This document shows positions 37,929 through 47,794 of a DNA stretch of 64,000 bases, one piece after another; within the stretch, counting starts at the first letter, position 1, and each line of letters begins with the position of its first letter. Origin of the DNA: Adhaeribacter pallidiroseus (lineage in GTDB: Bacteria; Bacteroidota; Bacteroidia; Cytophagales; Hymenobacteraceae); assembly GCF_003340495.1 (NCBI RefSeq), contig NZ_QASA01000001.1:2976001-3040000 (forward strand). Reading direction: 5' to 3'. The position numbers were made by a program, and so were the translations under genes. Below the pieces are notes generated by a model, which saw nothing but the letters and a program-made list of their open reading frames with translations, made no database searches and had not been told where the DNA came from.

Positions 37929-40736
37929 CTACCACTTTACCAGCTTCTTTACCGCCTGGCTTTTATCTTGCGTGATTTTTAAAAAAAATACTCCGGCGCG
38001 AACCTGTTGCAAAGGAATAATTTGTGACAATAACTGACTTTTTTTAAAAAATACCTGCTCTTGTAGCAAACGACCACTTAAATCGTGCAACGAAATAATT
38101 ACCGGGCCTCGGTAATTATTTTTTAAATTTATAACAGTGGTGGCCTCCGTTGGATTCGGGTATACTTGTAAGCTTTCGTTTAACAGTTCATCAACTACTG
38201 CGGTAACCACCCCCGGCGTACCGCTCCAGGGCACTAAATCAGGTTCGGGCGTGGGTAGTTTAACGGTGGTATAAAGATGGAATTCGCCGGGCTGTAAACT
38301 AATCCGGGCGGTTGGGCTACTTACTTCCAATTCGGCACCGGTAAAGTAATCGTACCATTTACCCTGTATTGGGAAATTAAAGGCAGTAATCTGCGGATGC
38401 ACATCAAAATTACCAATGATATGCACGTTCATGGTAGTATGTTTCAGCGTAATGTACTTAACGAGGCCACTTACGTTTAAAGTAAAATCTTCGGTTTGGA
38501 AAGCTGGTTGGGTCAATTTTAACTTGTTGAGTTCGGCGTATACCCGGTATAATTTCTGGCGATTAGCTTCTTGCTGGTATTCCCACCGGATTGGTTTGGC
38601 TCCCGTACGACCATTTTCGTTAATGGAAACATCGTAACCCAATTCGCCAAATTGCCAGATCAGTTTAGGACCGGGAACGGGCAAGAAGAAAGCTGCGGCT
38701 AGTTTGGCTCTTTCCAAAGCCGTAGATAGTTCCCGGGTATTATAACTGCCCTGGGCCTTGCCATCTTGGCGGACATCGTATACCAGCCGTTCTTCGTCGT
38801 GGCTTTCCAGGTAACCTACTACGTTGGGTTGCTGCCAGCTGCGTTTTTTATACGAAATCCAATCCGGGTTGGCAATATTGCCTTTGGCGGCATCGCGGTA
38901 ATCGTGGTTACTATTTCCCCAAAACAACATCCCGTAATCGGCTAATTCTTTTTCTTCGGGGTTAACGGCAAAATGTTCCAGCAGCACGTAAGCGGTAGAG
39001 TCGTAACTTCGGATTTGGTCGTAAATGCGCTTCCAGATGGCAACGCGGCTGGCATCATAGTTACCCCAGGCACTTACGTTATCGCCGGAATTCTTTTGCG
39101 TAAATCCTTTGGATAAATCGAAGCGGTAACCATCGAATTTGTATTCTTCGAGCCAGTATCGGTTTATGCACTCTACCAAGGTTTTGGTGGCCTCGGCTTC
39201 GTGATTAAAATCAAAAAATACACTAAATGGATGGGTAGCTTGCTGGTTAAAGAACGGATTATCGGCACTGGGTTTGCTGCCGTCCCAGTACATTTTTACG
39301 TACGGGAACTCGTAATCGGCCTGGTTCAGAACCATATCCAGAATTACGGCAATTCCATTTTCGTGGCATTTATCAATAAAAGCTTTCAGGTCGTTTTTGG
39401 TGCCGTAGGCTTTGTCCGGTGCAAAGTAAAAAATAGGATTATAGCCCCAGGAATCGTTCCCCGAAAACTCCATTATGGGCATGAGCTCAATGGCATTTAC
39501 GCCCAAACGCTTCAGGTAAATCAATGTATCGGCGAGGGTTTTATAATTATGGGTAGCCACAAAATCGCGTACCAGGAGTTCGTACACTACTAAGTTTTTG
39601 GAGTTGGGCCGTTGAAAGTTGGCTACTTTCCAGTTGTAAACCGGCTGGTTAGTTTGTAGAACCGAAACAATACCCGTAGCGCCGGCTGGATAGATTTTCA
39701 GGTCCGGGTAATTAGCCGAAGTTAAAAATTTATCATTATTCGGGTCCAGAATTTTATCGGTGTAAGGGTCCGCCACAGCTTGAGTACCGTTTACCAAATA
39801 TTGATAGGCTGTTTCTTTACCAGATTCTAAACCATTTAACTCCAGCCAATACCGGTTACCATCAGGCGTGCGATTTAAAAGGTAGGACGGAGAAGCGGTC
39901 CAGTTGTTGAACTCCCCAATGACGTACACAAAATCTTTAGCCGGTGCAAAAAACGAAAGTATTACCCGATCCGGCCCCAAGTAGTTAATGCCATCTTTTA
40001 TGTTGCTTGGCAATTCGGCAATTTTAGGTCGGGGTTTGACGGTGTAATAGAAAGTATCAGCAGCGGTTTCGGTAGCAGTGGTAGCTTTAAAAATGACTTC
40101 CTGGCGTACACCCGGCTGATTGCCACTGTCTAAAGCATATACCAGCGAATCCTGGTTAGTGGAAGATTGTAAGACTTGATTGTTTTGCTGGAGCGTTAGG
40201 GTAGCTTTAGCCGAGGAATAGCCTTTGATGATAAGGTTCGTATTCGCATTCAGAAAAATTTCGCGTTGTTCTGGTAACCGGAAAGCAGCGTTTAATTTAT
40301 TTGCATACACCGGAATAACAAAGTCTTCGGTTTGGGCACTACCTGCCCCGTTTTTTAAAAGTAAGCCTAATTGCACGGCATTTTTACCAGCCGAAATATT
40401 ATAATACGCGCGGGGACTAATGGTAATTTGCCAGCGGTTACTTCCCAAAAAAGTCATTTTACCGGGAGCAAAGGGTTGGGCAAAATCTGTCTGGCCGGTT
40501 GGTTGCAGTTCAAAGGCATTAGTTGAAGTAGTTCCGGCTCCGGACCATAAGTATACATCATCGGTTTTGCCTATTAAACCGGCCGCCCGGGTGTCTTTGG
40601 CCTGACTCACATCAAATGTTATGTTTACCGGTTGGTCGGTAGTCGGGAAAAGAGGATTAGTAGTTACTGCCTGTCCCAGGAGCATAAAAGCCTGGCTAAG
40701 GCATACCAATAGCATAAAGGTAAATCTTTGCATCAT
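37929..40736 (-). CDS. Secreted GH13 alpha-amylase with CBM48-like domain and T9SS sorting signal
   Basis: 935 residues. Signal peptide to about residue 22. Two N-terminal beta domains precede a CBM48-like region (FVYVIGEFNNWTASPSY). The GH13 barrel has Asp in GYRFDLSKGF, Glu in VLLEHFAVNPEE and Asp in YLESHDEERL. The last 80 residues form a type A T9SS C-terminal domain (SLQVYPNPTEATTVINL ... KKLVKW). The enzyme should therefore be exported across the outer membrane by type IX secretion and act on starch outside the cell, taking the place SusG has in Bacteroides. Confidence 0.92.
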   Translation of the reverse strand: MMQRFTFMLLVCLSQAFMLLGQAVTTNPLFPTTDQPVNITFDVSQAKDTRAAGLIGKTDDVYLWSGAGTTSTNAFELQPTGQTDFAQPFAPGKMTFLGSNRWQITISPRAYYNISAGKNAVQLGLLLKNGAGSAQTEDFVIPVYANKLNAAFRLPEQREIFLNANTNLIIKGYSSAKATLTLQQNNQVLQSSTNQDSLVYALDSGNQPGVRQEVIFKATTATETAADTFYYTVKPRPKIAELPSNIKDGINYLGPDRVILSFFAPAKDFVYVIGEFNNWTASPSYLLNRTPDGNRYWLELNGLESGKETAYQYLVNGTQAVADPYTDKILDPNNDKFLTSANYPDLKIYPAGATGIVSVLQTNQPVYNWKVANFQRPNSKNLVVYELLVRDFVATHNYKTLADTLIYLKRLGVNAIELMPIMEFSGNDSWGYNPIFYFAPDKAYGTKNDLKAFIDKCHENGIAVILDMVLNQADYEFPYVKMYWDGSKPSADNPFFNQQATHPFSVFFDFNHEAEATKTLVECINRYWLEEYKFDGYRFDLSKGFTQKNSGDNVSAWGNYDASRVAIWKRIYDQIRSYDSTAYVLLEHFAVNPEEKELADYGMLFWGNSNHDYRDAAKGNIANPDWISYKKRSWQQPNVVGYLESHDEERLVYDVRQDGKAQGSYNTRELSTALERAKLAAAFFLPVPGPKLIWQFGELGYDVSINENGRTGAKPIRWEYQQEANRQKLYRVYAELNKLKLTQPAFQTEDFTLNVSGLVKYITLKHTTMNVHIIGNFDVHPQITAFNFPIQGKWYDYFTGAELEVSSPTARISLQPGEFHLYTTVKLPTPEPDLVPWSGTPGVVTAVVDELLNESLQVYPNPTEATTVINLKNNYRGPVIISLHDLSGRLLQEQVFFKKSQLLSQIIPLQQVRAGVFFLKITQDKSQAVKKLVKW

Positions 40737-40967
40737 GCAGGCAGATTTTTTAAAAATTTTACAATGGAAGGAGCTACTTTGGCTTCGGCTAAGTATAAAC
40801 CAGAAAAATACCAGGCGCCTTTCAGACTTTAAAGAATGTAAATACTAATTCACCCTTCAGGACTGGTGTCGGATTTAAAAACAAGGGAGTCCAGGCCGGG
40901 TAGCAGTGTACGTAAACATAACCTGCCGCCCGTCTGAAGCTCGGCTTAGTAGTAATATTTTAAAAAC

Positions 40968-42059
40968 TTAGGGTTGCTTCACTAACAGGTAGTATCCCGT
41001 GAGGTCGTTGAAATAGATTTGGTATTTACCGGCTAATACCGCAATGTTTGGGCCATCTCGTTTCCCTTTATCATAAGTGCGCGCTTTGGTGGCGTCCGAG
41101 TCAGCTCCCCAGTTTACGCTCCAGCCTTCGGCAATCCGGAATTTCATTTCGGTATCTTCGGCAAAAGTGTATTCCGTTGTCCAGATATGGGGATTTAAGG
41201 TAGACTTGGTCATGGGAGCAATGTTTTCCCAATTAGTAAACGGTCCGATAATCCCAACAGAGGCGTACATATCGCCAGTAGCTTCGAAAGGGTCTATGGT
41301 AATAGTATTGCTGCGTAAATTTAATTTTACGGTGTAATAGCCGTTGGCCGGAATACTAAAAGAAGATGGATCTGGGTCGGAATCGGTAGCCCTAAAAACC
41401 AAATCGCCGGTGCTGCTGGCTCCCCACTGCGGCGCCCATTTACCTAAATAACCCAAAATTTTAAAAGGGCCAGCTTTAAAGTTACCGGTATAGGTATACA
41501 CAAACGGGTCGGCTTCGTCGCGGAACATGGCCGAAGCCTTGGCATTGTCCCAGCCGTTTTCGGTAGCATCGCCTACTAAGAATACCGTTGGATACTCCGG
41601 CTCGGATAAAAAAGGTGTAATGGCCAGAGTAATTATATTAGAAGAAGATGCCGCATATTGGTCAGATATCCGGGCGGTAACCCGTACTTCTACCTCGCTT
41701 ACCGCAAATCCGGGTAATTCCATTTCCGTGGCAATGTTGTTTAACGCGCTAACGGTATAGGTTTTTGAAAAAGCATTCCCAATTTCTTCGGTTTTAGCGG
41801 TAGCAAAGTTATCGCCTTTCTTACCGAATTGCAGGGAATATTTTACCGCGGCATCGTAGCCGTAATCAGCTGCCTTCCACGAGAATGTAACTGCATCTTT
41901 GCTTTTATCTTCTTCGGATAATACAATGTTGGATTGAGAAGCAGAAAGGGAGGCCGTTGCTCCCGGAGAAACAATCACTTTGTCCTCGTCTTTTTCGCAA
42001 CCAAACGCTATAAAGGCTAAGGTGCAAAGAGTAATATATTTTTTAAAGATTGATTTCAT
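40968..42059 (-). CDS. susE: SusE/SusF-type starch-binding outer-membrane lipoprotein
   Basis: 363 residues from ATG 42059 (ATG 42068 is an alternative). The signal ends AFIAFGCEKD, a lipobox. A SusE N-terminal Ig-like domain (about 25-135, TFSWKAADYGYDAAVKYSLQF) is followed by two starch-binding domains with VFLVGDATENGWD and YASVGIIGPFTNWE. It binds starch at the cell surface. It stands after susD in the usual order. Confidence 0.88.
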   Translation of the reverse strand: MKSIFKKYITLCTLAFIAFGCEKDEDKVIVSPGATASLSASQSNIVLSEEDKSKDAVTFSWKAADYGYDAAVKYSLQFGKKGDNFATAKTEEIGNAFSKTYTVSALNNIATEMELPGFAVSEVEVRVTARISDQYAASSSNIITLAITPFLSEPEYPTVFLVGDATENGWDNAKASAMFRDEADPFVYTYTGNFKAGPFKILGYLGKWAPQWGASSTGDLVFRATDSDPDPSSFSIPANGYYTVKLNLRSNTITIDPFEATGDMYASVGIIGPFTNWENIAPMTKSTLNPHIWTTEYTFAEDTEMKFRIAEGWSVNWGADSDATKARTYDKGKRDGPNIAVLAGKYQIYFNDLTGYYLLVKQP

Positions 42060-42132
42060 ACAATACATATTATAAGTTATACTGAATAAAAGAAGGAGCG
42101 CCCTGCTTAACAGAAGCTTGTCTCTTTTTTGT

Positions 42133-43725
42133 TTAGTAGCCGGTATTTTGTACCAGGTTGGGGTTAGCCGTTAAATCAGAGGTAGGTAGCGGATACAATA
42201 CGCGAAATGCATCTACGGCCCGGCCTTCTTTCACGCCGCCTTTCCACGGCCATACATAATTACCGCTCACAAATTGGCCATAACGTATCAAATCGGTTCT
42301 CCGGTGACCTTCCCACTTTAATTCGCGAGCCCGTTCATCCAGTATAAAATCGAGGTTTAAGTTAGCCGCTGTAATGTTACCGGAAGTATTACCATAAGCT
42401 CTTTGACGTAATTGGTTTATGTATTGCAAGGCGGTTGCCGCATCGCCGCCGGTACCGCCGCGCAACACCGCTTCCGCGTACATCAAGTACACATCAGCTA
42501 ACCGGAACATGGGGTAGTCGTTATCGGTGTGGGTACCGGATGGGTCGGAACCGGCCTGACCCGCGGCGTTTACATTCCGGTATTTGGTAATAGAATAACC
42601 TTCGGTGAAAGTAGCAATATCGTTAATTTCTAAATTCTGTCCATTGCTGTAGAACATGGCACGCTTATCTTGAGTACCCGTAGCATCCGGGAACAGGGTT
42701 ACAATGTTTTTGGTAGTGCGTAAACCGCCCCAGCCGCCATTCACGCCAAATTCGGCCGCATTCATATTACCCCCAATCGGAGCGTGCACCAGAAAGGTAG
42801 TTCCCCCCCAGGTTTTCGTTTTCTGGCCATCAAAAGCCACCCGGAATATAATTTCGTTGGAAGTATTATTATCGGCTAAAAATAACTTGCGGTATTCCGA
42901 ATCGAGGGTGTAACCAGCTCCAATTATTTTATTAGCGTAAGTAATGGCATCGGTATAACGTTGTTGTCCGGTATATACTTCCGCGTTTAAGTACAATTTG
43001 GTTAACACCATCCAGGCCGTAGCTTGGTCCGCGCGGGCAAATTCGTTCTGACGAGCCGGTACTAATTCGGTTTCCAGAGCCTTCAGTTCTGATTCAACGT
43101 AAGCAAATAAATCTTTGCGGCTCATTTGCGGCGGAAAAAAAGCACCTACTTTATCGATTTCGGTTACAAAAGGAACGTTGCCAAACAAATCCAGGGCGTG
43201 CCAGTAACTCATGGCTCGTAATAACCGCACTTCGGCCCGGTAATTTTTAGCTTCTTGTAAATTATTGCCGGTGATGTTCCGTCCGCTGAGTTTTTCATCG
43301 GACGTTTCGCGGATAAATTCATTACAAATAGAGATTTGGTAATAAATCCGGTCGTACATCATCCGGATGTATTCGTTATTCGAAGTCCAGTCCATGTCGT
43401 GAATATCGAAGATGGTGCCGTCGTTCCAGGCGATTACGGCCTCATCGGTTGATAATTCCTGCAACTGCCAGTAAGCACGAATGTAGTTGGATTTACCTTC
43501 GTCAAAACCACTCACGTCCGCTAATCCATCCGGCCCTTTTTGGCCGGTTACCGCGTAGCCCGCGTATAATTTGGCTAAAACCGATTTGTAGTTCGTAAAA
43601 TCATTGTACAGGCTGGCCGAAGTAAGTTCATACTTAGGGGTTAGCTCCAGGTCGTTGGTGCAGGCGGGCAAGGTGCAGGCCAGTATGCCGGTAAACAGGA
43701 TGCTTTTTATATAATTTGTTTTCAT
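42133..43725 (-). CDS. susD: RagB/SusD-family starch-binding lipoprotein
   Basis: 530 residues. Lipobox LPACTND at the end of the signal peptide. SusD_RagB TPR-rich fold with the conserved YRAEVRLLRAMSYWHALDLFGNVP segment and the C-terminal LDFILDERARELKWEGHRRTDL...G motif. It forms the lid of the SusC channel. Separated from susC by 19 bp. Confidence 0.94.
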   Translation of the reverse strand: MKTNYIKSILFTGILACTLPACTNDLELTPKYELTSASLYNDFTNYKSVLAKLYAGYAVTGQKGPDGLADVSGFDEGKSNYIRAYWQLQELSTDEAVIAWNDGTIFDIHDMDWTSNNEYIRMMYDRIYYQISICNEFIRETSDEKLSGRNITGNNLQEAKNYRAEVRLLRAMSYWHALDLFGNVPFVTEIDKVGAFFPPQMSRKDLFAYVESELKALETELVPARQNEFARADQATAWMVLTKLYLNAEVYTGQQRYTDAITYANKIIGAGYTLDSEYRKLFLADNNTSNEIIFRVAFDGQKTKTWGGTTFLVHAPIGGNMNAAEFGVNGGWGGLRTTKNIVTLFPDATGTQDKRAMFYSNGQNLEINDIATFTEGYSITKYRNVNAAGQAGSDPSGTHTDNDYPMFRLADVYLMYAEAVLRGGTGGDAATALQYINQLRQRAYGNTSGNITAANLNLDFILDERARELKWEGHRRTDLIRYGQFVSGNYVWPWKGGVKEGRAVDAFRVLYPLPTSDLTANPNLVQNTGY

Positions 43726-43744
43726 TTTTTTTGCTTATTCTAAA

Positions 43745-46700
43745 TTAAAAATCAAGGTTTAGGCCTAGCGAGAAAGTGCGGGGCCGCGGGTAATAATTAT
43801 TATCAATACCGCCACCAATGTTGTTGTTATTAAACTGCGATTCCGGATCTAAACCCGAATAATTGGTAATAACAAACACATTTTGCGCCGTAGCTGATAC
43901 CCGCAGATTTACTTTCTGCTGGATGATTTTACCAAAATTATAGCTCACGTTAATGTTATCCAGGCGCAGGAAAGAAGCATTCTCGATGTAATAATCCGAG
44001 AAGAACTGGTTGTTGGTGAAATTGGTCTGCAACACATCCGTAACCATATTGGATAAATAAGTACTGTTGGCGATGCTCCGGTAAGTACCATTATTCGACC
44101 GCACGTTGTTGTACATGTAGTTGCCTAAATTGGCCCGTAGAACTACCCCGGCGGTCCAATTTTTTACGGTTACGTTGGAATTAAAGCCTAAGAAAACTTT
44201 GGGTTGCGGCGATTTGTAGCGATATAAATCTTGTTCGTTAATTATACCGTCCTCGTTTAAATCCACGTAAGCACCTTCGATGGGCTTGTTGTTTTGATCG
44301 TAAACCTGCTTGTAGGTGTAAAAAGTATAAGGTGCATACCCTACCGAGTGGATTTGTAGCATATTACCGGTACCTCCGGCGATAGCTCCCCGCGCCAGAC
44401 CGGGTGAAGAAGGATTGCTAACGTTACTAAGTTTCGTAATTTTGCTCTGGTTGTAAGTACCATTTACCCCGAAAGTCCAGGTAAAATTATCTTTGGTTAT
44501 TGGAGAAAAGTTTAAGGCAATTTCTACTCCTTCGTTTTGCAGGTTACCCACGTTGGTGAATATCTGGTTGGTCAAATTAGTACCCGCGGCCGGGGCAATC
44601 TGCGAAATTAAATCTTCCGTTTTCTTAAAATAATAATCGACAGTACCCGCTACTTTGCCTCGGAATAAACCAAAATCTAAGCCGGCATTGTACGCTTTGG
44701 TTTCTTCCCACTTAATGTTCTCGTCGTAACCGGCGGGGCGTAAGGTTAAATAATACTGGTCTCCGAAAGGATAGGTAGCCGTGCCTTCGCTGTAGCGATA
44801 ACGCGCCAAGTAAGGATAATTATCATCCAATAATTCTTGCTGACCGGTAATACCGTAGCCCAAGCGTACTTTTAAATCGGTAAAGAAATTACTGCCTTGC
44901 AAAAAGGGTTCTTCAACCAAACGCCAGGCTAAAGCTACCGACGGGAAAGTACCCCATTTGTTATTCGGTCCGAAAGCCGAAGAAGCATCGCGGCGCAAAT
45001 TGGCAGTTACTAAATACCGGTCTTTAAAGGAGTAGTTTAATCGGCCGAAGAAGGCCAGTAAGGTTTTTTCGGTTTCGAAAGGAAAAGCCGCAGCGGGCGT
45101 TAAGGTATCACCGGCGGCATTTAAACCCGCATAGCTGGGTTCGTGACGCAGGAAATTCTGGTAGGAATAACCGCCCATTACTTCTATTCTACTTTGAATA
45201 GCCGTTAACTCTTTCGTATAATTCAGGTAAAAATCCAGCAACCTGTTATCTTTTTCCTGCGAGTATTGGGTACGGTTACCGCCTTGGTTAAAAACGCCGG
45301 CTAAGGTGATGGGCTCCGAAGTAGAACCTTCGCCCCGCACAATATCATAACCTAAATTTAAGTTAGCCCGCAACTCCGGTAAAAAATGGAAACGGTAATC
45401 GAACTGGAGGTTACCAATGCTTCTTTTCACCTCCCCTACATCTTGTCTTTGTTCCAGGGTACTCAATGGGTTGCGGGGAGCCACGGTATTAGGCCGGCCG
45501 GAAGCATCGAGCCATTCGAAATACCCCCCGTATTTGGTTTCGCTCACGTTAACAGGTTGGGTAGGATCAAAGGCTACCGCTGAGCCAATAGCGCCTTCGC
45601 TGGAAAAGCGGCTTTTAGAAATAGTACCTTTTACGTTTAAGTTAACGGTCAGGTGTTCGTCCAGGAAAGTAGGGTTTAAACTTAAAGCTATTGAATTGCG
45701 CTTTAAATTAGACGTTCTAATAATTCCATCTTGATCTAAATGCCCCAGGGATAAGCGATAAGGAAGGGATTTGTAAGAACCGGTGAAACTCAGGTTATTA
45801 TCGGTGCTAAACGCTTTTTGAAAAATCTGGTCTTGCCAGTTGGTATTAGCGTTACCCAGTAAAGCTTTCTGCGCTTCGGTACCTCTTTCGTTTACTACTG
45901 CCCGGAACTGATCGGCTGATAATACATCGATAGTATTCCGGACCTGCGAATAAGAACCTAAGGAACTAAAGCCGATGGTTAATTTATCGCCGGCTTTGCC
46001 TTTTTTGGTAGTAATGATAATTACCCCGTTCGAAGCCCGCGAACCGTAAATGGCCGTAGCCGAGGCATCTTTTAAAATATTAAAAGAGGCGATATCGTTC
46101 GGATTTACCAAACTGAGTGGGTTGGGCGCTCCGGAAATTTTATCGTTATCTACCGGTACCCCGTCGATTACAATCAGCGGGTCGTTATTGGCGTTGAGCG
46201 AAGCCCCACCCCGAATCCGGATTTGCGAACCGGAACCGGGCGCTCCCCCGTTGGTAGTGATTTGTACGCCGGGTACTTTACCCACGATTAACTGCTCGGG
46301 CGTATTTACGTTACCCGGATTAAAATCTTTCGCCGATACGGCCGCAACCGAACCGGTTAAATCGCTTTTCTTCTGGGTACCGTAACCCACCACTACTACT
46401 TCTTCTAAAGCTTTAGCATCGTCGGTGAGAGTAATGTTTAGGTTGCCTGGCCCCGTATAGGCTTTTTCCTGAGTAGTATAACCAATAAAAGAAAAAACCA
46501 GCGAACCACCTGCTTCCGGAACAGAGATAGAATAGGAACCATCTACGTCAGTAGCGGTACCATTAGAAGTACCTTTTTGCAGCACCGTTACTCCCGGTAT
46601 AGCTTCGCCGGCGGGCGTCACTACTTTTCCGGTAATGGTCCAGGCTATAGGGCGGACTACCGCAGGTTTGGAGGTAAAATGGGGGGCACTGAAAGCAGGC

Positions 46701-46768
46701 TGGCCTAAGGCCAGCAACATGAATAAAAAGCAACTTTTACGCTGCCACTGAAAGATAAAGTTCTTCAT
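43745..46768 (-). CDS. susC: SusC/RagA-family TonB-dependent transporter
   Basis: 1007 residues. Signal peptide to about residue 27. CarboxypepD_reg-like domain (about 45-125, ITGKVVTPAGEAIPGVTVLQKG), a TonB box region EEVVVVGYGTQKK, a plug domain (about 130-245, with DASATAIYGSRASNGVIIITTKKG) and a 22-strand barrel ending FSLGLNLDF. It imports maltodextrins across the outer membrane together with SusD. The 5' side faces a 1-kb gap carrying putative LacI operators. Confidence 0.95.
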   Translation of the reverse strand: MKNFIFQWQRKSCFLFMLLALGQPAFSAPHFTSKPAVVRPIAWTITGKVVTPAGEAIPGVTVLQKGTSNGTATDVDGSYSISVPEAGGSLVFSFIGYTTQEKAYTGPGNLNITLTDDAKALEEVVVVGYGTQKKSDLTGSVAAVSAKDFNPGNVNTPEQLIVGKVPGVQITTNGGAPGSGSQIRIRGGASLNANNDPLIVIDGVPVDNDKISGAPNPLSLVNPNDIASFNILKDASATAIYGSRASNGVIIITTKKGKAGDKLTIGFSSLGSYSQVRNTIDVLSADQFRAVVNERGTEAQKALLGNANTNWQDQIFQKAFSTDNNLSFTGSYKSLPYRLSLGHLDQDGIIRTSNLKRNSIALSLNPTFLDEHLTVNLNVKGTISKSRFSSEGAIGSAVAFDPTQPVNVSETKYGGYFEWLDASGRPNTVAPRNPLSTLEQRQDVGEVKRSIGNLQFDYRFHFLPELRANLNLGYDIVRGEGSTSEPITLAGVFNQGGNRTQYSQEKDNRLLDFYLNYTKELTAIQSRIEVMGGYSYQNFLRHEPSYAGLNAAGDTLTPAAAFPFETEKTLLAFFGRLNYSFKDRYLVTANLRRDASSAFGPNNKWGTFPSVALAWRLVEEPFLQGSNFFTDLKVRLGYGITGQQELLDDNYPYLARYRYSEGTATYPFGDQYYLTLRPAGYDENIKWEETKAYNAGLDFGLFRGKVAGTVDYYFKKTEDLISQIAPAAGTNLTNQIFTNVGNLQNEGVEIALNFSPITKDNFTWTFGVNGTYNQSKITKLSNVSNPSSPGLARGAIAGGTGNMLQIHSVGYAPYTFYTYKQVYDQNNKPIEGAYVDLNEDGIINEQDLYRYKSPQPKVFLGFNSNVTVKNWTAGVVLRANLGNYMYNNVRSNNGTYRSIANSTYLSNMVTDVLQTNFTNNQFFSDYYIENASFLRLDNINVSYNFGKIIQQKVNLRVSATAQNVFVITNYSGLDPESQFNNNNIGGGIDNNYYPRPRTFSLGLNLDF

Positions 46769-47346
46769 ACATGATCTGAAATTTGGTAGAAAATTAGAAA
46801 TAGAAATAAATTAAAGTTTACTGACCAGTAAAGGCTCACCGATACCCAAAAACGGGCTAAAAAAAGACCAGGTGCATTGGCTAGAATGTGTGTGAAAGCA
46901 ATAACTCTGGCTAACCTCATTAAAAATTTAAAAAATTGGTCTAATCCGGCAACTCCGTTCTAAAAATAAGCTTTTTCAAAGCATTAATTTTACTACTAAA
47001 AGGAATGTAAAGCCGCAACTTTTGGGAGAAATCATCCTTTTAAAAAAACAAACACATATAAAACCTTTTAAAATATAATCATTCTAATAAATCAAACTTT
47101 AAATAAGCTCCTAATAACCTTGTTTTTACATCAATTTCAAGAGGCTTTCTCACATTTCCAAATTCAAGCTTAAAATTTTTAAAAAATACCACTGTTACCA
47201 AAGTAGAATTACCTTTATTAACCACTATTTATTTTAAAATACTTGGCGTAATTTAATCTTATTTATTTCATTTTTAACTACTTACCTTAAATAATACGAG
47301 GTTAAAATTAAATTTTTCCTTCTCGAAAATAATTTAAATGATTTAT
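46769..47346. other. Long leader/spacer upstream of susC
   Basis: About 580 bp, very AT-rich, without an ORF of coding character. No exact TAnnTTTG box was found pointing to susC; a near match TATTTTCG occurs on the minus strand next to the GGGAACGTTCCC site. The susC transcript may have a long untranslated leader, or the promoter is unusual. Confidence 0.4.
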
Positions 47347-47358
47347 GGGAACGTTCCC
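47347..47358. promoter_or_regulatory. Putative LacI-family operator
   Basis: GGGAACGTTCCC is a perfect 12-bp palindrome centred on CG, the classic operator form of LacI-family regulators. It lies 588 bp before the susC start. Confidence 0.65.
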
Positions 47359-47394
47359 GAAATGATACGTTAAATACCTTATTTAAACCAAAAC

Positions 47395-47463
47395 CAATAT
47401 GTTCCGGGAACGATGCCAGGACTTGAATTTTTCCAGGTTTGGCATCGTTCCCGGAACATATTG
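47395..47463. promoter_or_regulatory. 24-nt perfect inverted repeat carrying two operator-like sites
   Basis: Left arm 47395-47418 and right arm 47440-47463 are exact reverse complements with a 21-nt centre. Each arm contains the palindromic GTTCC-G-GGAAC core and a GGGAACGATGCC string matching nine of twelve bases of the palindrome at 47347. It is either a pair of operators for a looping LacI-type regulator or a transcribed hairpin. Confidence 0.6.
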
Positions 47464-47794
47464 TAACTAAAACAATATTTAGGATTATTTTTATTTTATC
47501 TGTTTTAATCCTTTTTATTAAAATAAGAATTTCTATATAAATTTTTTAAATTTTCAAGAGATTCATTGCGCCATTTTTAATAAAACAGATCAATTTATGA
47601 ATTTGATTTTTAGCTACTTAAAAGGTTTGGAATAAAGCTTTTCAATAAGCAACTTGTTCAAAAAATTATTAAAGATGATTTTAAACCTTTATTCTTAAAA
47701 TAGGAAGCTAGCTGCAGATTGTTATAGCAACACACAACAGGAAGCCATAGCCTGTACTGCGAGGGTGGTTAATGGATTAAATTAATAGAAACGT
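47464..47794. other. Spacer between the operator repeat and the 3' end of lacI
   Basis: About 330 bp, AT-rich, with a TTTTTTAAATTTT tract at about 47541-47553. No gene seen; no clear terminator for the lacI-type gene. Confidence 0.4.

Noticed and set aside
47395-47463. CRISPR-like or attachment-site reading of the 24-nt repeat
   Set aside because: Only one inverted pair, no direct repeats or spacers, no cas or integrase genes nearby.
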